44,268 bases of DNA. Origin: Nocardiopsis endophytica. GTDB lineage: Bacteria > Actinomycetota > Actinomycetes > Streptosporangiales > Streptosporangiaceae. Location of the stretch: the NCBI RefSeq assembly GCF_027706725.1, contig NZ_JAQFWQ010000057.1:1-44268 (forward strand), in the 5' to 3' direction. The notes under the pieces are model-generated. The model worked only from the letters and a program-made list of their open reading frames with translations, was not told where the DNA came from and searched no databases. The translations under genes were made by a program, and so were the position numbers. Positions 40,268-44,268 of the stretch are shown one piece after another (the first letter of the stretch is position 1; every line of letters starts with the position of its first letter).

Positions 40268-41362
40268 TCAGGGGCCGAAGCGGACGAGCGACCTGCCGCC
40301 GCGCCCCTCCCGCATCCGGAGGAAGGCGTCGGGCAGGCCGTCCAGGCCGATCTCGTCGGTGACCATGGAGGCCAGGTCGAGCGACCCGTCGCGGACGAGC
40401 CCGGCCAGGGCGGGCACGTCGCGCGCGGGGTCGGAGGAGCCGTAGACGCAGCCGCGCAGGGTGCGGGCGAAGTGGAACAGCTCCAGCGCGCTGAAGGAGA
40501 CCCGGTCGTCCTTGGAGCCCACGCCCACGACGGTGGTCGTGCCGCCGCGCCGGGTCATGCTCCAGGCGCTGCGGATCGCGGCGGAGGAGCCGACCACCTC
40601 GAAGGCGTGGTCGACGCCGCGGCCCCCGGTCAGGGCGCGGACCTCCTTGGCCGCGGCGTCGCCGGCGGTGACGAAGTGGGTGGCGCCCAGCGCGCGGGCG
40701 AGTTCCTCCTTGGCGGGGGAGACGTCGACGGCGATGACCGGGTCGGCCCCGGCGATGCGGGCGGCCTGAAGCGCCGCCAGCCCGACCCCGCCCAGGCCGA
40801 TGACCGCGGCCGAGGCGCCCGCGCGCACATCGGCGGAGTTGGCGACCGCGCCCCAGCCGGTCAGGACGGCGCACCCCAGCAGCGCGGCGGCGGCCGCGTC
40901 GACGCCGTCGGGCAGGGGGACCAGGGCGTTCTCGGGGACGTTGGTCGCCTCGGCGAAGGCGGCGGTGCCCAGCCCGGCGTGCACGGGCGTGCCGTCGGGG
41001 AGGGCGGCGTAGGGCGTGCGCGCGGCCTCGCCGGAGCGCTCGCACAGGTACGGCTCTTCGTTGGCGCAGAACCAGCAGTCGCGGCAGGCGGGGGCCCAGT
41101 TCAGCACGACGCGGTCGCCGGGGGAGGCGGAGGTGACGCCCGCGCCCACGGCCTCGACCGTGCCCGCGCCCTCGTGCCCCAGGACGGCGGGCATCGTCTG
41201 GGGGAGCGTGCCGTTGGACAGCGAGAGGTCGGAGTGGCACACGCCCGCGGCCGACAGCCGGACCCGCACCTGACCGGGGCCCGGGTCGGGGAGGAGGACC
41301 TCGCCGATGGCGGGGGGTTCACCGGCGGAGGTGAACAGGGCGGCCCGGACGGTGGTGCTCAT
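40268..41362 (-). CDS. Zinc-dependent alcohol dehydrogenase (MDR family)
   Basis: 364 aa. Catalytic zinc ligands C42 (GVCHSD), H63 (GHEGAG) and C164 (LLGCAVLTG). Structural zinc cysteines C93, C96, C99 and C107. Rossmann motif GLGGVG at 189-194 followed by VDVSPAKEE, where the Asp suggests NAD. It oxidises an alcohol or acts as a class III-like formaldehyde/glutathione-type enzyme; substrate unresolved. ATG 41362 follows GGGAG. A palindromic TetR-type operator lies in the promoter at 41439-41452, and TAGGCT at 41436-41431 fits a -10 box. Confidence 0.92.
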   Translation of the reverse strand: MSTTVRAALFTSAGEPPAIGEVLLPDPGPGQVRVRLSAAGVCHSDLSLSNGTLPQTMPAVLGHEGAGTVEAVGAGVTSASPGDRVVLNWAPACRDCWFCANEEPYLCERSGEAARTPYAALPDGTPVHAGLGTAAFAEATNVPENALVPLPDGVDAAAAALLGCAVLTGWGAVANSADVRAGASAAVIGLGGVGLAALQAARIAGADPVIAVDVSPAKEELARALGATHFVTAGDAAAKEVRALTGGRGVDHAFEVVGSSAAIRSAWSMTRRGGTTTVVGVGSKDDRVSFSALELFHFARTLRGCVYGSSDPARDVPALAGLVRDGSLDLASMVTDEIGLDGLPDAFLRMREGRGGRSLVRFGP

Positions 41363-41430
41363 GTGGCGTCTCCCGCGCGTGCGTGGCAGGGGCGCGACGA
41401 GGGGGTTCGCGCCCCGGGGGTGTGCGCGAG

Positions 41431-41452
41431 CCTACAAGACCAACCGGTCGGT
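41431..41452 (-). promoter_or_regulatory. TetR-type operator and -10 box of the ADH gene
   Basis: ACCAACCGGTCGGT (41439-41452) is a 14-bp palindrome broken only at two mirrored positions, and its centre AACCGGT(C)G resembles known TetR-family operators of acyl-CoA genes. Read on the minus strand it is followed by CTTG and TAGGCT (41436-41431). The TetR gene at 43267 is the nearest candidate regulator, by proximity only. Confidence 0.65.
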
Positions 41453-41513
41453 AATCTAGAGGCGGACCGGCCGGGGCCCACAGGACCCCTGGTCACGGCC
41501 CTCGCATACGCCG

Positions 41514-41542
41514 GGCGGCGACGCCCCCGAGGGGACGCCGCC
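41514..41542 (-). terminator. Hairpin after the secreted protease
   Basis: GGCGGCG (41514-41520) pairs with CGCCGCC (41536-41542), with an inner CCCC/GGGG pair and one bulge. It lies 33 bases beyond the protease stop on the minus strand. Confidence 0.55.
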
Positions 41543-41575
41543 GCCGTTGCGAGGCAGGGGATGGAGCGCGAGGGG

Positions 41576-42703
41576 TCAGCCGGTGGTCAGGGACAGGCCC
41601 CACTGGCTGAGGATCGGGTTCACCGGCTGGAAGAAGGTGGTCCCGCCCCAGGTGCAGTTGCCCGAGCCGCCGGAGGTGACGCCCTGGGCCTGGTTGCCGC
41701 TCATCCAGGAGCCGCCGGAGTCGCCCGGCTCGGCGCACGCGGTGGTGCGGGTCAGGCCGCGGACGGCGCCCTGCGAGTAGTTGACGGTCTGGTTCTTGGC
41801 CTGGATGGTGCCGCAGTGCCAGCCGGTGGTCGAGCCCGAGCGGCACACCGAGGCGCCGACCGACGCCTCCTGGCTGCCCCGGACGGTCACCCGGCCGCCG
41901 GAGTAGTTGTTCACGTAGGGGGAGGGGGTCCAGCCGGAGCCCGCCCGCACCCAGCCCATGTCACGGCCGGGGAAGATGGAGCCGGCCACGGTGCCCGACT
42001 CGCCGGCCGAACCGCGCACGGAGGTGCCGGTGCTGCCGCAGTGCCCGGCGGTCACGAACCCGCCCGACACCGAGAAGCCGATCGAGCAGCGGCTGCTGCC
42101 GGGGTAGTAGGCGTCGCCGCCGACGATCGCGGCGAAGGGCTCCGGCTTGGCGGCGCCCTCCTTGACGGTGACCTCGGACGCCTCGATGCCGGCCTCGGCG
42201 ACGAGGTCCTCGGCCAGGCCCTCGGCGCCGTCCACGGCCTCGACGACCACGGAGTTGGACTCCACGTCGACGTACCAGCCGGTCACCTTGTCCGAGACGC
42301 CGTCCTCGGCCTCGGCGTCCAGGTCGGCCATGACGGCCTCCAGGTCGTCCTGGCTGGCCTCGACCACGCGGGCCTGGGCGCCGGTCGCCTCGACGGCCTC
42401 CACGGCGGAGGCGTCGGCGACCGAGACGGTCAGCTCGCGGGTCCGGGTGTCGAAGACCGCGCCGGCGAACGCCGCGCCCGCGGCCTCCTCGGCGGCCTGC
42501 TGGACGGAGCGGGCGTCGGCCTCGGCGCTCAGGAGGTCGTCGGCCTGGCCGGAGGCGACGCCCAGGTCGCGCTCCAGGGCCTTGGCCAGCGGCTCGGTGC
42601 CCTCGGGGAAGGCGTCGGCCTGGGCGCCGGCGGGGGCGGCGGCGATCAGGCCCACGGCCAGCACCGATCCGCCGAGGAAGCGAATGAAGGGGGATTTCCG
42701 CAC
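41576..42703 (-). CDS. Secreted S1 serine protease with propeptide (streptogrisin/Nocardiopsis alkaline protease type)
   Basis: 375 aa prepro-protein. Signal peptide about 1-30 (SVLAVGLIAAAPAGAQADA). The alpha-lytic-type propeptide runs to about residue 191 and would fold the protease. Mature part of about 184 residues begins AIVGGDAYYPG. Catalytic triad H221 (TAGHCG), D248 (GRDMGW), S329 (GDSGGSW). Six cysteines (206/222, 287/297, 323/350) match the three disulfides of this group. GTG 42703 follows AAGGAG at 8 bases, and that site can be masked by a hairpin in the leader. Confidence 0.95.
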   Translation of the reverse strand: MRKSPFIRFLGGSVLAVGLIAAAPAGAQADAFPEGTEPLAKALERDLGVASGQADDLLSAEADARSVQQAAEEAAGAAFAGAVFDTRTRELTVSVADASAVEAVEATGAQARVVEASQDDLEAVMADLDAEAEDGVSDKVTGWYVDVESNSVVVEAVDGAEGLAEDLVAEAGIEASEVTVKEGAAKPEPFAAIVGGDAYYPGSSRCSIGFSVSGGFVTAGHCGSTGTSVRGSAGESGTVAGSIFPGRDMGWVRAGSGWTPSPYVNNYSGGRVTVRGSQEASVGASVCRSGSTTGWHCGTIQAKNQTVNYSQGAVRGLTRTTACAEPGDSGGSWMSGNQAQGVTSGGSGNCTWGGTTFFQPVNPILSQWGLSLTTG

Positions 42704-42710
42704 GTTCTTT

Positions 42711-42739
42711 ACTCCTTGCGGTGGGGAGTTAACGAACTC
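42711..42739 (-). promoter_or_regulatory. Competing hairpins over the protease ribosome site
   Basis: On the minus strand the ribosome site GGAGT (plus 42711-42715) can pair with ACTCC (plus 42725-42729). The same upstream bases can instead form GAGTT-CGTT-AACTC (plus 42726-42739). The two stems share bases and cannot coexist, so the leader could switch translation on and off. Stems are only 5 bp. Confidence 0.35.
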
Positions 42740-43266
42740 GTCGAGCGGTCGTACGCCGCCTGACCTGCGGCCGGAGCCGGGGAGGCGGCGTCTTGGGGCA
42801 CCCGGCCTTGTGGGCCGGGCGGAGTGTCCACCGGACGATCGGTAAACAGTTGGCGACTATAAGCGAATCACCCGTCGAGCAACACGGCTGTTGCACACCG
42901 TGCCTAGCGGAGGGCGGGGGCGGCGATACACGGCGGTAGGGGGAGGCGCCGGAGGGCGACGGTCGGTCCAACGTCGGGAGCGGCCTTTAGCTGGGCTTTA
43001 TCTCCGGTGGTCACGACGGTCGGGATGGGTCCCCTAGACCGGGGCCGGGAAGAGGTCCAGAGGGGTTCGGCGGCCGGATCAGGCCACTTCGTGTATACGG
43101 AGTGCAATCATCCGGGAGTCCAGGTGTGACGGTCGGACCTTTCCGGGTCCCGGGGGCCGGCACCCCGCACACGGGCCCATCGCCCCGCGGTGTCCCCGGC
43201 CCCTCCCCACCGCCCGGGCCGACCGGCGGGGGAGGGGCGCCGCGCGCCTCGATAGGGTCGTGCGCC
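42740..43266. other. 527-base divergent intergenic region
   Basis: No gene is seen. Bases 42840-42900 are relatively AT-rich and likely hold the protease promoter; GCAACA-CGGC-TGTTGC (42879-42894) is a perfect 6-bp dyad. Further right lies a 20-base palindrome (43085-43104) and then GC-rich sequence up to the TetR start. Confidence 0.6.
43085..43104. promoter_or_regulatory. 20-bp near-palindrome
   Basis: CACTTCGTGTATACGGAGTG equals its own reverse complement at 16 of 20 positions, with central GTATAC. It is the strongest dyad in the protease/TetR region and is a candidate binding site for the TetR protein or another regulator. It is 162 bases from the TetR start. Confidence 0.55.
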
Positions 43267-43899
43267 GTGGGAACCAAGCACAGGCGGCTTCCGCGGGAGG
43301 TCCGCGAGCAGCAGATGATCGACGCCGCCATCGGCGTCTTCTCGCGCCGGGGCTACCACAGCGCCGGCGTGGAGGAGATCGCCGAGGAGGCGGGCATCTC
43401 CAAGCCGATGGTCTACATCTACCTCGGTTCCAAGGAGGGCGTGTTCACCGCGTGCATCCGGCGCGAGGCCGACCGCCTGGTCGAGGCGGTCCGCGCGGGC
43501 GTTTCCGGCTGCCCGACCCCGGAGTCGGGGCTGTGGGCCGGGCTGCGGGCGTTCTTCGACTTCGTCGCCGACAACAGGGAGAGCTGGATCGTCCTCTACC
43601 AGCAGGCCAGGACCCAGGGCGAGCCGTTCTCCCGGGAGGTCTTCCAGGCGCGCTGCAGGGTGATGGAGGAGATCACCTCCCTGGTGGTGACGGGGACGGC
43701 GACCGAGGACGGCGGCAGGCTGGTCTCGGAGAAGGACGCCGAGGTGCTGGCCCACATGGCGGCGGGAGCGGCGGACGCCCTGACCGACTGGCTCCTCCAG
43801 CACCCCGAGGAGACCCCGGAGACCCTGACCCGCCGCATCGTGACCCTGGCCCTGGCCGGAGCGGAGAGGTACGCGGGCTCGGGCGAGCCCACCCCCTGA
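43267..43899 (+). CDS. TetR/AcrR family transcriptional regulator
   Basis: 210 aa. The HTH is HSAGVEEIAEEAGISKPMVYIYLGSK (about residues 28-53) with a helical ligand domain after. The start is GTG 43267 (GTKHRRLPREVREQQ); the long upstream reading is Pro/Gly-rich and non-coding. TAGGGT (43253-43258) ends 8 bases before the GTG, so it is leaderless. The target is unknown; candidates are itself, the protease, or the ADH operator. Confidence 0.9.
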   Translation: MGTKHRRLPREVREQQMIDAAIGVFSRRGYHSAGVEEIAEEAGISKPMVYIYLGSKEGVFTACIRREADRLVEAVRAGVSGCPTPESGLWAGLRAFFDFVADNRESWIVLYQQARTQGEPFSREVFQARCRVMEEITSLVVTGTATEDGGRLVSEKDAEVLAHMAAGAADALTDWLLQHPEETPETLTRRIVTLALAGAERYAGSGEPTP

Positions 43900-44268
43900 T
43901 CCGGCCGAGTGGGGCACGACGGGGCCGACGTGCGGCCGCCCTCCGAGGTGCGTTCCGGGGTTGCGATCCGGGCGGCGGCGGGTTCCTGTCGGTGCGGGCG
44001 GTCGGGCGGCTGAGCAGGTACCCCGCTCCTGGGCCCCAGCCGGGCGGCGGACCGCCGGAGTGCGGGGTGGAGGGCGGCGACGACGGAGGAGGGCGGTTCC
44101 CGGGCCCTGCCTGCCGGGCGCGAGGCCCCCGCGGTCCGGGCAGGTGGCGCGACCAGGTGGGCGGGTGGTTGAGCGCGTTCGTGGCGGCCACCGTCCCGAT
44201 GCGCCCCTACTCCGCGATGATCTCGACAAAGGTGCTGCCAAAACCGCCGGAATGACAGCACCTTTGTC
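43900..44268. repeat. Inverted copy of the left-end repeat, non-coding
   Basis: No real gene. Read on the minus strand from 44189 this region aligns with bases 22-120 of the window: GGCCGCCACGAACGCG and GCCCGGCAGGCAGGGCC are identical and roughly four in five of the rest agree. The alignment then resumes at CCACCCC(A/G)CACTCCGGCGG after about 75 bases that are present on the left but missing here, and continues through GGCTGGGGCCC. The open frames here are by-products of composition. Confidence 0.7.
44225..44268. repeat. 13-bp perfect inverted repeat at the right edge
   Basis: GACAAAGGTGCTG (44225-44237) is mirrored exactly by CAGCACCTTTGTC (44256-44268) across 18 bases. It may be a hairpin terminator, or the end structure of the repeat element whose copy lies just inside it. 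The arms stop at the window edge, so their true length is unknown. Confidence 0.8.

Noticed and set aside
40185-41240. Upstream extension of the acyl-CoA ligase to 931 codons
   Set aside because: It overlaps the well-supported alcohol dehydrogenase in a different frame and is Arg/Gly/Pro-rich.
43596-44261. 221-codon minus-strand frame at the right end
   Set aside because: It spans the non-coding repeat and the antisense of the TetR gene; protein is Pro/Arg-rich with no features.

Overview
The window looks like chromosomal DNA from a high-GC actinomycete, most likely Nocardiopsis or a close relative. The signs are very high G+C at third codon positions, a secreted chymotrypsin-fold protease with a long propeptide like Nocardiopsis alkaline protease, an XRE-DUF5753/DUF397 pair, and many genes whose start codon sits 6-8 bases after a -10 box (leaderless). 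The genus is inferred from gene content, not proven. I saw no rRNA, tRNA, CRISPR array, transposase or phage structural gene.

Layout. 1-518 is non-coding and holds a tandem ~221-bp repeat. 0.5-3.3 kb (minus) carries a coiled-coil protein, an FMN split-barrel protein and a GNAT acetyltransferase. 3.5-8.8 kb has two tandem ketopantoate-reductase paralogues, a LysR regulator, a second LysR divergent from an EamA exporter, and a small HTH protein. 8.9-14.7 kb has a Vps62-like coiled-coil membrane protein, a YbdK-type carboxylate-amine ligase, a GNAT-AlkB pair, CorA and a tiny membrane protein.

14.7-22.2 kb (minus) is the most system-like part: SWIM zinc finger, DUF5691, MoxR AAA+ ATPase, DUF5682 and VWA. 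The last four are translationally coupled or nearly so. The set matches the poorly understood E. coli yehL/yehM/yehP/yehQ locus and probably forms one ATPase-driven machine.

22.4-30.8 kb has an O-methyltransferase, a STAS anti-anti-sigma factor, a membrane M28 peptidase, a Tat-exported peptidoglycan amidase, an unknown protein, and a TetR gene divergent from a Wzm/Wzt-type polysaccharide ABC exporter. 30.9-35.9 kb is accessory: a self-regulated MarR/DJ-1 operon, a lower-GC XRE-DUF5753/DUF397 pair in which the DUF397 front half is triplicated, a truncated MFS gene right against it, and small unknown genes. 36-41.4 kb is a lipid-catabolism block: two divergent acyl-CoA dehydrogenases, an acyl-CoA ligase and a zinc alcohol dehydrogenase with a clear TetR-type operator. 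41.6-43.9 kb has the secreted protease and a TetR regulator. 43.9-44.27 kb is non-coding and carries an inverted copy of the left-end repeat, ending in a perfect 13-bp hairpin.

The best leads are the repeat family facing inward from both ends, the five-gene SWIM/DUF5691/MoxR/DUF5682/VWA system, the triplicated DUF397 module with its overlapping operators beside a broken transporter, and a set of sharp palindromes at leaderless regulator promoters.
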